Source: a virus
Reading direction: 5' to 3' (one strand)
Length of the DNA: 21,232 nt
Virus record (IMG/VR): IMGVR_UViG_3300023216_000628
Coordinates: 1-21,232 of that record
Shown: piece after piece, positions 7,122-15,063 of the stretch
How positions within the stretch are numbered: position 1 is the first letter of the stretch
How the letters are laid out: the number at the start of each line of letters is the position of its first letter
Translations under genes and position numbers: made by a program
The notes under the pieces: generated by a model
The model's database searches: none
Told to the model about the DNA's origin: nothing
Seen by the model: only the letters and a program-made list of their open reading frames with translations

Positions 7122-8299
7122 CCATAAGGGCTTCATATACGCTGGCTAATGCAGCTCGGATAGCTATATCCGGAGCAGCTATTGCTATTGCCATGACTAC
7201 TGTCGTCGCGTCGGCTACAGAGAGTCATCGTAGTATTGGAGCTACTGCTAGCTTGGTGCCGTTCTATACCATGACTGAACAGTTTGCTGTGGTGACTGAC
7301 TCGCTACCCACGTTTGCTATTGGGGCTGTATATCTTGACGTTGCTGTAGCGTCTGACGGTACGGTTTCTATGAGCTTCCAGCAGGGGTTATTATCTGATT
7401 CAGCGGTAGTTACTGAGTCAGTTTTAAACAAGCCGCAGATACCCCTTACAGAGGCAATAACGGCCTCTGAGTCAACTTTTAACGAGCCGCAGATACCCCT
7501 TACAGAGGTAATAACGGCCTCTGAGTCAACTTTCAACAGGCCACAGATACCGTTTACGGAAGCTATTACTATTGCTGAGGTCACTATAAATCAGTTGGAC
7601 GTATTGCATACGGAGGCGGCTTCCGCGACAGACTATTCTTCCTATACTGGTATGCAGATCGGGCTTATTAATGGCAGGGGATATCTAAATCAGGTATATA
7701 TAAATGGTGGGTCGCTACCGCTTATTGTTATACCGTATAGCTTACATAGTATCCTTGATGATACTGTTGCTATTACTGAATCGATTTCCAACGAGCCGCA
7801 GATACCCCTGACAGAGGCAATAACGGCTTCTGAGTCAACTTTCAACGAGCCACAGATACTGTTTACGGAAACTGTTACGTTTGATGACAGTATTATTGAT
7901 TTACAGAACGGATGGTTTATAGCTGAAGCTGTTACTATTGCTGAGGCCATTATAAATCAGCCGGAAGTATTGCATACGGAAGCGGTCTCCACGGCAGATG
8001 ATTCTTCTTATGCCGGTATGCAGATTGGGCTTATTAATGGCAAGGGGCATCTAAATCAGGTGTATATAAACGGCGGGTCACTGCCGCTTATTGTTATACC
8101 GTATAGCCTACATAGTATCCTTGATGATTCAGCGGTAGTTTCCGATACCCCCCCCACATTTATTATCGGGCAGACGCTTACTGATACTGCCTCGCTTACT
8201 GAAACAGCCTCTGTGACGGGTTTACAGTGGGGTGTCCTTAATGGTATGGGATATCTTAATCGACTACAGCTTAACAGCGGGATTTTGCTAATCAGTTAA
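7118..8299 (+). CDS. Repeat-rich fibre or adhesin-like protein with nested duplications
   Basis: This 393-residue protein is dominated by repeats. The N-terminal ~40 residues are hydrophobic (NAARIAISGAAIAIAMTTVV), which could be an anchoring strand, though it does not look like a classical signal peptide. From about residue 104, an 18-residue unit (NEPQIPLTEAITASESTF and variants) recurs in tandem. Two copies of a 58-residue block starting NQ and ending SLHSILDD occupy about 158-215 and 280-337 and agree at 49 of 58 positions by hand count. A third, shorter form of the GLLNGxGYLN core closes the protein (WGVLNGMGYLNRLQLN). The motif LNG-x-G-x-LN is common in phage tail proteins. The frame is intact throughout. 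It overlaps the previous gene by ATGA. A tail fibre shaft or host-binding role is inferred from position and repeats; no exact family is recognised. Confidence 0.7.
   Translation: MTIRASYTLANAARIAISGAAIAIAMTTVVASATESHRSIGATASLVPFYTMTEQFAVVTDSLPTFAIGAVYLDVAVASDGTVSMSFQQGLLSDSAVVTESVLNKPQIPLTEAITASESTFNEPQIPLTEVITASESTFNRPQIPFTEAITIAEVTINQLDVLHTEAASATDYSSYTGMQIGLINGRGYLNQVYINGGSLPLIVIPYSLHSILDDTVAITESISNEPQIPLTEAITASESTFNEPQILFTETVTFDDSIIDLQNGWFIAEAVTIAEAIINQPEVLHTEAVSTADDSSYAGMQIGLINGKGHLNQVYINGGSLPLIVIPYSLHSILDDSAVVSDTPPTFIIGQTLTDTASLTETASVTGLQWGVLNGMGYLNRLQLNSGILLIS
7427..7588 (+). repeat. Three tandem 54-bp (18-codon) repeat units
   Basis: The units are 7427-7480, 7481-7534 and 7535-7588. 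The first two are almost identical at the DNA level (encoding NKPQIPLTEAITASESTF and NEPQIPLTEVITASESTF); the third has diverged in its second half. Further units follow at 7790-7843 (nearly identical to unit 2) and 7844-7897. All stay in frame. Confidence 0.85.
7589..8128 (+). repeat. Direct repeat of a 174-bp block (7589-7762 and 7955-8128)
   Basis: Two 58-codon blocks 366 bp apart share most residues (49 of 58) and long DNA stretches, with many differences in third codon positions. Together with the 18-codon units before each block they make a larger in-frame duplication of about 122 codons (7427-7789 and 7790-8155). Scattered synonymous changes indicate an old duplication kept by selection on the protein. 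Confidence 0.8.
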
Positions 8300-8312
8300 T
8301 TAGGAGATGGCC

Positions 8313-8753
8313 ATGATTAAAGAAACTATAAAGATGACGGGCAAGGTCCGGCTTGTTCTTCGTGATAAGGACGGGAATATAAAGCAGGATGAGATAATCA
8401 AGAACCTGATTGTCACTGCTGGGCTGAATTTCATATGTAGTCGAATGGACGGTACCGGCAGTAGCATCATGTCGCACTGCGGAGTCGGCTCAGGATCTAC
8501 TTCTGCGGCCGTTGGTAATACAGACCTGGGTACCTCGATTAATCGAACCGCCCATGATAGCTCGACTGTTAGCGGGACGACTATCCAGTATATCACTACT
8601 TTTCCCGCCGGTACCGGTACGGGCGCGCTTACTGAGGCCGGTATCTTTAATGCCTCTAGTAGTGGTACGATGCTTTGTCGGGTGGTTTTCTCCGTGATTA
8701 ATAAGGCTGCTGCTGATAGTCTTTTGATCACCTGGTCTGTGACTATTAGTTAG
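8313..8753 (+). CDS. Tail-associated structural protein, module A
   Basis: I place the start at the ATG at 8313, which has AGGAG at 8302-8306 at 6-nt spacing; the ATG at 8307 lies inside the Shine-Dalgarno region. The 146-residue protein opens with a strand pair (KMTGKVRLVLRDKDGNI), then IKNLIVTAGLNFICSRM, a segment reminiscent of phage tail proteins that begin with a similar strand and 'NLIVTAG' motif. A beta-strand-rich Gly/Ser/Thr region follows, ending ITWSVTIS. It lies between two fibre-type genes and probably forms part of the receptor-facing tail. No catalytic site is visible. The family resemblance is from recall only. Confidence 0.65.
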   Translation: MIKETIKMTGKVRLVLRDKDGNIKQDEIIKNLIVTAGLNFICSRMDGTGSSIMSHCGVGSGSTSAAVGNTDLGTSINRTAHDSSTVSGTTIQYITTFPAGTGTGALTEAGIFNASSSGTMLCRVVFSVINKAAADSLLITWSVTIS

Positions 8754-8764
8754 GGGGGCTAGAT

Positions 8765-9847
8765 ATGGCCGTCGCTCTTTTCACGAATAATGCATTCTCT
8801 ACACTCGCTAGCGGTATTACGAATGTTGCTACTAGTTTGACTGTAGCAGCAACGGAGGGAGCGCGTTACCCCAATCCTTCGGGCGGCGACTACTTCTATG
8901 CCACCTTGAGTGACACCTCGAGTAATATTGAGATTATTAAGGTCACTGCCAGGTCTACAGACACCTTCACGATCGTTCGTGGTCGAGACGGCACCAGCGG
9001 CCGTGCCTACCTGACAGGTGATCGCGTAGAGTTACGGATTACAGCGGCGGTCCTTGAGGAGTTTATGCACGAACTTCTGGATGACACTACGCCAGCACTT
9101 GGTGGCTTCCTAGACGCCTCCGGCAATTATATCCAGATGCAGACGGGCGGGGATATTGCTTCGGCAAGCCCGCTGGTGATTGATACCGATGGCGACAGCT
9201 TCGATGTCAGTGGCACCACCAACTTCGCAGCTTTGACCGTTGCCGCCGACCGGCATTTCTTCACGCAGTTTGACGGCGTGTTGACGATGACGCACGGCGG
9301 ATCTCTGGTGCTGCCTGGAGCCGCTAACATCACCACGGCAGCCGGCGATGTCGCAGAGTGGATTTCAACAGCCGCCAATACCGTGCGCTGCGTCAACTAT
9401 ACTAAAGCGGACGGCACGGCAGTCGTATTAGGATTTAATCTAGTCGATGACACGACTCCGCAGCTTGGGGGCAACCTAGACTTCGTTGGGTATGACCTCA
9501 ACAATATTGGCGCAGAAGACTTCGATACCACCGACAAGGGCAGCCTATCCACAAGCACCACTGTTACGGTCGCGGATGATACCAAACAGAAGTTCACCGT
9601 GACGGGTGCGTTCACCCTGACCATTACGTTCGGCGCGTCGTCCGGCCACTATCAAGAAGTCGAGCTTGAGGTTGTCAACGGCGCGGCTTACGTTATTACT
9701 TGGCCGACGATCAACTGGTACAAGAGCGACGGGACGACGAGCACCACGATAGGTGATTTGACCGCACAGCTTCAAGCATCAGGAACCAATGTTGCTATAG
9801 TCTGGACTAGGGACGGCGGCACGACCAAGTATGGTGTTCTCGCATGA
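8765..9847 (+). CDS. Tail fibre-type protein with two DDTTPxLGG repeats
   Basis: This 360-residue protein is a likely tail fibre or spike component. The N-terminal ~100 residues (FTNNAFSTLASGITNVATSL, then FTIVRGRDGTSG) match a domain common at the start of phage fibre proteins. A DDTTPALGGFLDASGNYI motif near residue 106 recurs as DDTTPQLGGNLDFVGYDLNN near residue 228; this 'DDTTPxLGGxLD' signature is frequent in phage fibres. The C-terminal ~110 residues look like a beta-sandwich that includes AYVITWPTINWYKSDG, a common fibre tip pattern. The ATG at 8765 has a G-rich Shine-Dalgarno site (GGGGGG) right after the previous stop. The ATGA overlap with the LamG gene couples the two. The binding target is unknown. 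Confidence 0.78.
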   Translation: MAVALFTNNAFSTLASGITNVATSLTVAATEGARYPNPSGGDYFYATLSDTSSNIEIIKVTARSTDTFTIVRGRDGTSGRAYLTGDRVELRITAAVLEEFMHELLDDTTPALGGFLDASGNYIQMQTGGDIASASPLVIDTDGDSFDVSGTTNFAALTVAADRHFFTQFDGVLTMTHGGSLVLPGAANITTAAGDVAEWISTAANTVRCVNYTKADGTAVVLGFNLVDDTTPQLGGNLDFVGYDLNNIGAEDFDTTDKGSLSTSTTVTVADDTKQKFTVTGAFTLTITFGASSGHYQEVELEVVNGAAYVITWPTINWYKSDGTTSTTIGDLTAQLQASGTNVAIVWTRDGGTTKYGVLA

Positions 9848-12708
9848 GCAAGAAGGGGATCATCGTCGCAGGAGGTGCGGCTGCGGTTGTGGCTCCAGAA
9901 GCCGTGGACTTCGATGCGGCGAATGATTATCTGAGCAAGTCAAGCGACCTGACGGGTAATACTGATAGAATGACGTTTACGTTTAGTGCTTGGATATACT
10001 ATGGTACGGTGAGTGATTTTGTTCGACTGTACTCTACTGCGGGAAATTACACTTATATTACTTACGACTCCCATACGATAGATATTTCGATGGGAGACTC
10101 ATCAAACGGATCGGTACTAAGCATTAATGGTCCAAATTTTACACTTGCTCTTGAAACATGGCATCATATTCTAATATCTATTGATACGTATAATCCGGCT
10201 AATAGGCACGTCTACTTTAACGATGTTGATATGACTGGGGATTTTACTTGGGCAACATATGCAGAGGAGAGTATAGACTTCACAAGGACCGCACACTCTG
10301 TTGGCGCGAGTACAGACGGAGCAGCGGGGGGTCTTTGTCGCATAGCCCACGTCTACCTCGACTACATCCACCGCGATCTCAGAATCGAAGCTAATCGCCG
10401 CTTCTTCATCACGTCAAACTTGCGGCCCGTTGAGGCCGTCGCCATAGGCGGGCAGACGGCGGCTGGGTCTTATAGCCCTGCGCTGTTGAGTACGGGTATC
10501 GGTGGGACTGAGTTTGATGGGACGGCGGATTATCTAAACCGAGGGGCCGATCTAACAGGCAACGCAAATGGTAAAGTGTTTACGTTGTCGTTCTGGTGTT
10601 TTAGAGATTACGTGTTAGGAACACAAAATATTATACATGCTGCCGGTGAGTATTTTCAGTGTGGTGGTGAACGGTCTAAGTTTAATATGTCAGCTAAGAA
10701 CACTGGTGGCACCACTATCTTTGGTATGAACACATCGGCCAGCTCCCTTACAGCCGATGTGTGGCATCATTTCCTTATCAGTGTTGATTTAACTAGTACG
10801 AGCCGGCGTTCTTGTTATGTAGATGGGGTACTGGATTCTACTAGCTGGAACATATACACGAACGCCGACATAGATTTCACTAGAACCGAGTGGACTATTG
10901 GAAGACATGATAGTGGGGCGTTTTGGAATGGCCGCCTCGCCCACGTCTACCTTGACTATACTTACCGCGATCTCAGCACTAAATCAAACCGAGACCTGTT
11001 CATAAATGATGACGGCACACCTAACGAGACCGGCATGGACAGCCTCTCGCCCATCATCTATCTGAAGATGAAGGATGGGGAGACCACCACGGCTACGAAC
11101 TCCGGTTCAGGCGGCAACTTCACAGTTAATTCAGGTCCGTTAGCCGAAGGCTCCCTAACCTACCAGCCGATCCTTCATATGGCGCTGGCCGATGCCAGCA
11201 CCGCCCACATCAACAGCGGCAGCGGCGGCAACTTCACTCTCAACGGCACGGTGGCACTCTCAGGTCGTGGACCTAATCAGTATAATTCTCCGGCTAGTAC
11301 GTTTGATGGGTCAGGGGATTATATGAGCAATGCCTCATTAACAGGAACATCTACAGGCAAACAGTTTACAACGTCCTTTAACATTAGAAGTGATACAGCA
11401 AGTCTGAGCCTTGAGACTGTATTCACTAATTCAGCCCTACACGCCTACTACTCCCACGACGATCAGGTAGTAGAAATTCAATGCCGGGATGTTTCAACAA
11501 CAGGTATAGCGGCGCGGGCGCGCCTTAATAATTTCAACGCTACTAACAGGCAGCGTCACATTGATTTTTCAGTTGATGTTGATGGTGCTGATACGGCTAA
11601 AAGACATATCTATGTTGATGGTGTGATTTATACCGATGTGACGTGGGAGAACTTCGCTGATATTGCTATAGGATATACAAACAACCCCTGGAATGTGGGC
11701 GCTGGCGCAACATCTTCCCCACCTAGTAACTCTTATTTCGAGGGCGCGATAGGTGATCTCTGGATGGACGATGTTTACATAGACCTCTCAGCCGATAACC
11801 CCTTCTACGACACCGACACCGGCAAGCCCAAAGACCTCGGCGTAGACGGCTCCACCCCCACCGGTTCAAGCCCGCTGATCTATCTCCCCCTGCGCGGCAA
11901 TGACGCTGGTGACAATCGAGGCACAGGCGGGGACTTCACCGTAAACAGCGGCCCCTACACAGGCGCTCGTGGGCCTAGTGAGTTCTGGGCGGGGAGTGCT
12001 GAGTTTAATGGGACAACTCAAAGACTCCTTAGAACTTCTGATATATCGGGAGCCACGTCAAATAAAACTGTTACTATAGCTATAAGCATTTATTTAGACG
12101 ACACTGCAGGGTACCAGCAGATACTTTACTTTGATGATCGTGGCGCTGGTACTGATGCTGATGTATTTCAATTACAGACAAGTGGGTTGGGCGGAAACTT
12201 CGATGCCACGCTTAGACTCTTCGGAGAGTCGAGTGATACAACACAAATACTTAGCACCTCCGATGCAATGACATTATCTTCTGGAGCCTGGATCAACATT
12301 CTAATTTCTTTGGATATGTCAGATACAGGTAAACGGTGGGTATATAAAGATGGTGTAGCTCAGTCACCTACATGGGGGACATATACCAATGCTACATATC
12401 CTTGGGCCGCTTGCGACAGACAGGCTCTTGGAGACAGTAGTTTTGCTGATACCCCTTTCAACGGTAAGATAGGGTTCCTTTATTTTAGTAATGTGTACAC
12501 AGATTTTTCTGATGAGTCTAATCGACTGAAGTTTTTTGATGCCTTTGGCTATCCGGTGGACCTGGGTTCCGACGGTAGTAATCCTTCTGGTACAGCTCCT
12601 TTGATGTATTTATATAAAGACGTTCATCTTGGTGCAGATAGCTCTGGAAATGGAAACAACTTTACCCCCGTAAACACCCCCACAGACGGCGGACACGTAA
12701 AAGGATAA
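9844..12708 (+). CDS. Large tail protein with four LamG/concanavalin-like domains
   Basis: This 954-residue protein has four laminin-G-type (LamG_3-like, concanavalin A fold) units. Each opens with an FD/FN-G-x-x-x-YL pattern, near residues 22, 223, 487 and 721, for example FDGTADYLNRGADLTGN. Each then has an 'F..S..I..' strand, a W-x-H/N-x-L-I-S-D strand (HHILISIDTYN, HHFLISVDLTS) and a closing strand (IAHVYLDYIHRDL, LAHVYLDYTYRDLS, GDLWMDDVYIDLS, GFLYFSNVYTDFS). Linkers carry a recurring GGNFTVNSGP element. The N-terminal ~20 residues are hydrophobic and Ala-rich. LamG folds bind glycans or surface proteins, so a cell-surface receptor or glycan-binding fibre role is inferred. No glycosidase residues are apparent. 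GC-rich linker sections alternate with AT-richer domain cores, a mosaic look. It overlaps the previous gene by ATGA. Confidence 0.82.
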   Translation: MSKKGIIVAGGAAAVVAPEAVDFDAANDYLSKSSDLTGNTDRMTFTFSAWIYYGTVSDFVRLYSTAGNYTYITYDSHTIDISMGDSSNGSVLSINGPNFTLALETWHHILISIDTYNPANRHVYFNDVDMTGDFTWATYAEESIDFTRTAHSVGASTDGAAGGLCRIAHVYLDYIHRDLRIEANRRFFITSNLRPVEAVAIGGQTAAGSYSPALLSTGIGGTEFDGTADYLNRGADLTGNANGKVFTLSFWCFRDYVLGTQNIIHAAGEYFQCGGERSKFNMSAKNTGGTTIFGMNTSASSLTADVWHHFLISVDLTSTSRRSCYVDGVLDSTSWNIYTNADIDFTRTEWTIGRHDSGAFWNGRLAHVYLDYTYRDLSTKSNRDLFINDDGTPNETGMDSLSPIIYLKMKDGETTTATNSGSGGNFTVNSGPLAEGSLTYQPILHMALADASTAHINSGSGGNFTLNGTVALSGRGPNQYNSPASTFDGSGDYMSNASLTGTSTGKQFTTSFNIRSDTASLSLETVFTNSALHAYYSHDDQVVEIQCRDVSTTGIAARARLNNFNATNRQRHIDFSVDVDGADTAKRHIYVDGVIYTDVTWENFADIAIGYTNNPWNVGAGATSSPPSNSYFEGAIGDLWMDDVYIDLSADNPFYDTDTGKPKDLGVDGSTPTGSSPLIYLPLRGNDAGDNRGTGGDFTVNSGPYTGARGPSEFWAGSAEFNGTTQRLLRTSDISGATSNKTVTIAISIYLDDTAGYQQILYFDDRGAGTDADVFQLQTSGLGGNFDATLRLFGESSDTTQILSTSDAMTLSSGAWINILISLDMSDTGKRWVYKDGVAQSPTWGTYTNATYPWAACDRQALGDSSFADTPFNGKIGFLYFSNVYTDFSDESNRLKFFDAFGYPVDLGSDGSNPSGTAPLMYLYKDVHLGADSSGNGNNFTPVNTPTDGGHVKG
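9904..12540 (+). repeat. Four diverged LamG-domain repeats within one gene
   Basis: Domain starts are near 9907, 10510, 11302 and 12004. The first two share a GC-rich stretch around 10337-10380 and 10934-10977 (both encode AHVYLDY followed by RDL) with near-identical DNA, while the domain cores differ strongly and are AT-richer. The last two units are more diverged at both levels. Confidence 0.65.
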
Positions 12709-12712
12709 TGCG

Positions 12713-13288
12713 ATGACCTTAGCTAAAGTAGAAAACGGCGAGATCACTCGCTACAACGTCAGCGAGAAACAGGCGCGGGTGGGCCTCATCAATTTTGAGG
12801 GCGACTATTTGGCAGCAGGCTTCTACCCACAGGTAGGGTCTCCGTCTTCGTATGATGCTGCTAAACAGACGCAGGTCGGCCCAACCTACGCTGTCGTGGG
12901 TGAGACAGTTGAGCGCACCTGGACAATTGAAAACAAGCCGATTGGTGTTGTGCGCGATGAGCAGAAGGCGAAGCTCGCTGCTAACCGATACGAACTTGAG
13001 ATCGCGGGTATTACCGTTGACGGCGCTGAGATTGATACATCTCGCGCATCCCAGTCCATGTTATCTGGGGCATCGATAAGTAGTGCCCGGGACGAGGCGA
13101 AGATTTTCGACTGGAAGGGCACTAACGGCTGGGTCAGCTTGGATAAGACACAGCTTGCTGCGATAGTTCTTGCTCTGGGCGATCATATAGAGGAGTTGTT
13201 TTCGGCAGAGCGGGTGGCGTCTAATCTCATCGATGTCGCAACCACTGTGGAAGCGGTTCTCGCTGTCGATATAACTTTAACAAACTAA
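12713..13288 (+). CDS. DUF4376-like tail accessory protein, last gene of module A
   Basis: The C-terminal part of this 191-residue protein (about residues 80-186: RDEQKAKLAANRYELEIAGI, GNGWVS-type Trp motif at 140 and a helical end) resembles DUF4376-type proteins, which occur next to phage tail fibres and are often regarded as fibre assembly or tail accessory factors. The N-terminal ~75 residues (MTLAKVENGEITRYNVSEKQ, then FYPQVG) match the short beta unit commonly seen in front of that domain. It follows the LamG gene by 4 bp with AAGGA near 12701-12705. Its Glu codons are mostly GAG, like the rest of module A. No terminator follows its TAA at 13286-13288. Molecular function is unproven for the family. 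Confidence 0.72.
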   Translation: MTLAKVENGEITRYNVSEKQARVGLINFEGDYLAAGFYPQVGSPSSYDAAKQTQVGPTYAVVGETVERTWTIENKPIGVVRDEQKAKLAANRYELEIAGITVDGAEIDTSRASQSMLSGASISSARDEAKIFDWKGTNGWVSLDKTQLAAIVLALGDHIEELFSAERVASNLIDVATTVEAVLAVDITLTN

Positions 13289-13300
13289 ATAGTAAAAGTG
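13286..13300 (+). other. Boundary between two unrelated head-tail gene modules
   Basis: The last tail gene of module A stops at 13288 and the first packaging gene of module B starts at 13298 (GTG). Only 9 bp lie between them. I see no terminator, inverted repeat, tRNA fragment, integrase remnant or partial gene. After this point the gene set restarts with terminase, portal, scaffold and coat, of families different from those before it. Confidence 0.75.
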
Positions 13301-13510
13301 AATTTCCTCGCCTCGCTATCGTTTCAAGATCTGAAACGGCTTCGAGAAGTCGTCAAGCGGGTGCATATGAAAAGCTATCCGCCTAACACATACACAGATC
13401 GACAAGCCGACGCCATGATCGAAGCTTTTGGGCCTGTCTATTGCGAGCGTCTGATCGTTCAATCGGTTGACCAGCGAAACCTTACAAAAAGCGAGTATTT
13501 CGAGGCATGA
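13298..13510 (+). CDS. Small pre-terminase protein (possible terminase-associated protein)
   Basis: This 70-residue ORF starts at GTG 13298 (no strong Shine-Dalgarno site) in the same frame as the previous gene, after its stop. It is helical and basic in the first half (FQDLKRLREVVKRVHMKSYP) and then has TDRQADAMIEAFGP and ERLIVQSVDQR. I associate such a short protein, ending at an ATGA overlap with the large terminase, with T7-like podophages of Alphaproteobacteria. Whether it is a small terminase subunit or another accessory protein is unclear: it is short for a terminase small subunit (usually 90-180 residues) and I cannot see a clear helix-turn-helix. The coupling to the terminase and the helical pattern support a real gene. 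Confidence 0.65.
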   Translation: MNFLASLSFQDLKRLREVVKRVHMKSYPPNTYTDRQADAMIEAFGPVYCERLIVQSVDQRNLTKSEYFEA

Positions 13511-15063
13511 CGGAACTCAACTATCAGCCTGATGGAAGCGCTCTGAAGGCATTTTTATTATCCGATAGTTTTGTCAAAGGCATTCGTGGTCCTTTCGGTT
13601 CGGGTAAATCGGTAGCGAGTTGTATCGATCTCCTCATGCGTATGCTTGCTCAGGAGCGAGAGCCTGGAGTCGATGCGGCAGGCAAGCCAAACGGCCCTCG
13701 TAAGACACGTTTTGCTGTAATCCGGCGAACCGGCCCGCAGCTCAAGACAACCACGATCAATACCTGGCTTGACTGGTTCCCCGAAAGGCAATGGGGGCGC
13801 TTCTATAAAACACCGCCATTCATGCACGCAATCCGCGCCGGTGACATCGAGGCTGACGTTTACTTCCTGGCGCTCGACAACAAGGATGATCTCGACAAAC
13901 TTTTATCGCTCGAACTTACCGCCGCCTGGGTAAACGAGGCGCGAGAGATTCCCAAGACAGTTATCGATATGATAACGGGTCGGGTCGATCGATATCCATC
14001 GAGAAAGAACGGGGGACCGGGAGCAACGCGTCCGGGTGTCGTCTTCGACACGAACAGTCCTGATGACGATCATTGGTGGCCGATCATGTCAGGAGAGGTA
14101 TCCCCACCCGACTGGATGACCGATGAGGACAAACTCATGATGGTTCGTCCCGAGAATTGGGAGTTCTTCACTCAACCGCCAGCCATGACAGAGATCTTCA
14201 ATTCAGCAAAAAAGCTCATCGGCTATGCGAACAACGCGGCTTGCGAGAACGCCAAATGGCAGTCGAAAAAATACTATCGCAATCTGATTGAGGGAAAGGC
14301 GAAAGCCTGGATCGATGTCTATGTCATGAATCGCCTTGGCGCTGATGATAGCGGCAAGCCGGTGCATCCTGATTTCCGCGAGTCTTTCCACGTTGCCAAG
14401 GAGAAAATCGAGTCTGAGCCAATAACACCCATCATGGTAGGCATTGACTTTGGCCTGACGCCCGCTGCGCTGATCGCGCAGAGAATACGAGGCCGATGGA
14501 TAATTCTCGAGGAAGTCATCGCAACCGATATGGGCGCAAAGCGGCTTGGTATGCATTTGGCGCAAATCTGTCACGAGCGATACCAAGGCCATAGCGTTGA
14601 TGCTTACGGAGATCCCGCTGGCGATTTTCGCGCTCAGACCGATGAAACAACGCCGTTCCAAATTATGCGGGCCGTGGGCTTTCCTGCTGTCCCTGCGCCG
14701 GGCAACAACGATCTAACGATCCGCATTGAAGTTGTGAATGACGTTTTCTCTCGTTTGGTTGACGGTGAATCAGGGATCCTCATATCCCCGAATTGTCAGA
14801 TGCTTATCTCAGGTTTGCGCGGCAAGTATCGGTATAAGGAAGTCAATTCATCGACAGGAACACGGTACGAGCCTAAGCCTGAGAAAAACCAGTACAGTCA
14901 CGTTTGCGATGCGCTGCAATATCTTTTGCTTGGAGGCGGTGAAGGAGCTGCCATTGTTCGTTCTAAGCAGAAGCTCAAACAGGTTCGCATGGAGCGCAAC
15001 TGGAACGTACTCAGACGACAGCCCCGACAACTGCGCGGCCACAGGCATATCGGCGTATCCTGA
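13507..15063 (+). CDS. terL: Terminase large subunit
   Basis: This 518-residue ATPase-nuclease packages DNA into the procapsid through the portal. Walker A is GPFGSGKS at residues 28-35. A Walker B-like strand lies at about 137-144 (LTAAWVNE) with the catalytic Glu after Asn rather than the classic Asp. The RNase H-like nuclease domain starts near 308 with MVGIDFGLTPA (Asp 314), then VDAYGDPAGDFR (Asp 365 and 369) and a final YSHVCDALQYLLLG (Asp near 463), which would form the metal-binding triad. The length is normal for the family. It couples to the previous small ORF (ATGA) and to the next ORF (TGATG). It belongs with the T7-type portal downstream, but could in principle serve module A if no second terminase exists upstream of the window. 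Confidence 0.93.
   Translation: MTELNYQPDGSALKAFLLSDSFVKGIRGPFGSGKSVASCIDLLMRMLAQEREPGVDAAGKPNGPRKTRFAVIRRTGPQLKTTTINTWLDWFPERQWGRFYKTPPFMHAIRAGDIEADVYFLALDNKDDLDKLLSLELTAAWVNEAREIPKTVIDMITGRVDRYPSRKNGGPGATRPGVVFDTNSPDDDHWWPIMSGEVSPPDWMTDEDKLMMVRPENWEFFTQPPAMTEIFNSAKKLIGYANNAACENAKWQSKKYYRNLIEGKAKAWIDVYVMNRLGADDSGKPVHPDFRESFHVAKEKIESEPITPIMVGIDFGLTPAALIAQRIRGRWIILEEVIATDMGAKRLGMHLAQICHERYQGHSVDAYGDPAGDFRAQTDETTPFQIMRAVGFPAVPAPGNNDLTIRIEVVNDVFSRLVDGESGILISPNCQMLISGLRGKYRYKEVNSSTGTRYEPKPEKNQYSHVCDALQYLLLGGGEGAAIVRSKQKLKQVRMERNWNVLRRQPRQLRGHRHIGVS

Noticed and set aside
7427-7897. CRISPR-like array
   Set aside because: The repeats are contiguous coding units in frame without unique spacers of regular size; they belong to a fibre-type protein.
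7264-7950. Minus-strand repeat-containing frames opposite the repeat protein
   Set aside because: Their repeats are only the mirror of the plus-strand repeats; no start signals or independent support.
9844-12708. Diversity-generating retroelement target in the LamG protein
   Set aside because: No reverse transcriptase, template repeat or adenine-directed variable region is visible in the window.
14203-14661. 152-codon minus-strand frame inside the terminase gene
   Set aside because: It is opposite conserved nuclease-domain codons, and every other gene in the window is on the plus strand.
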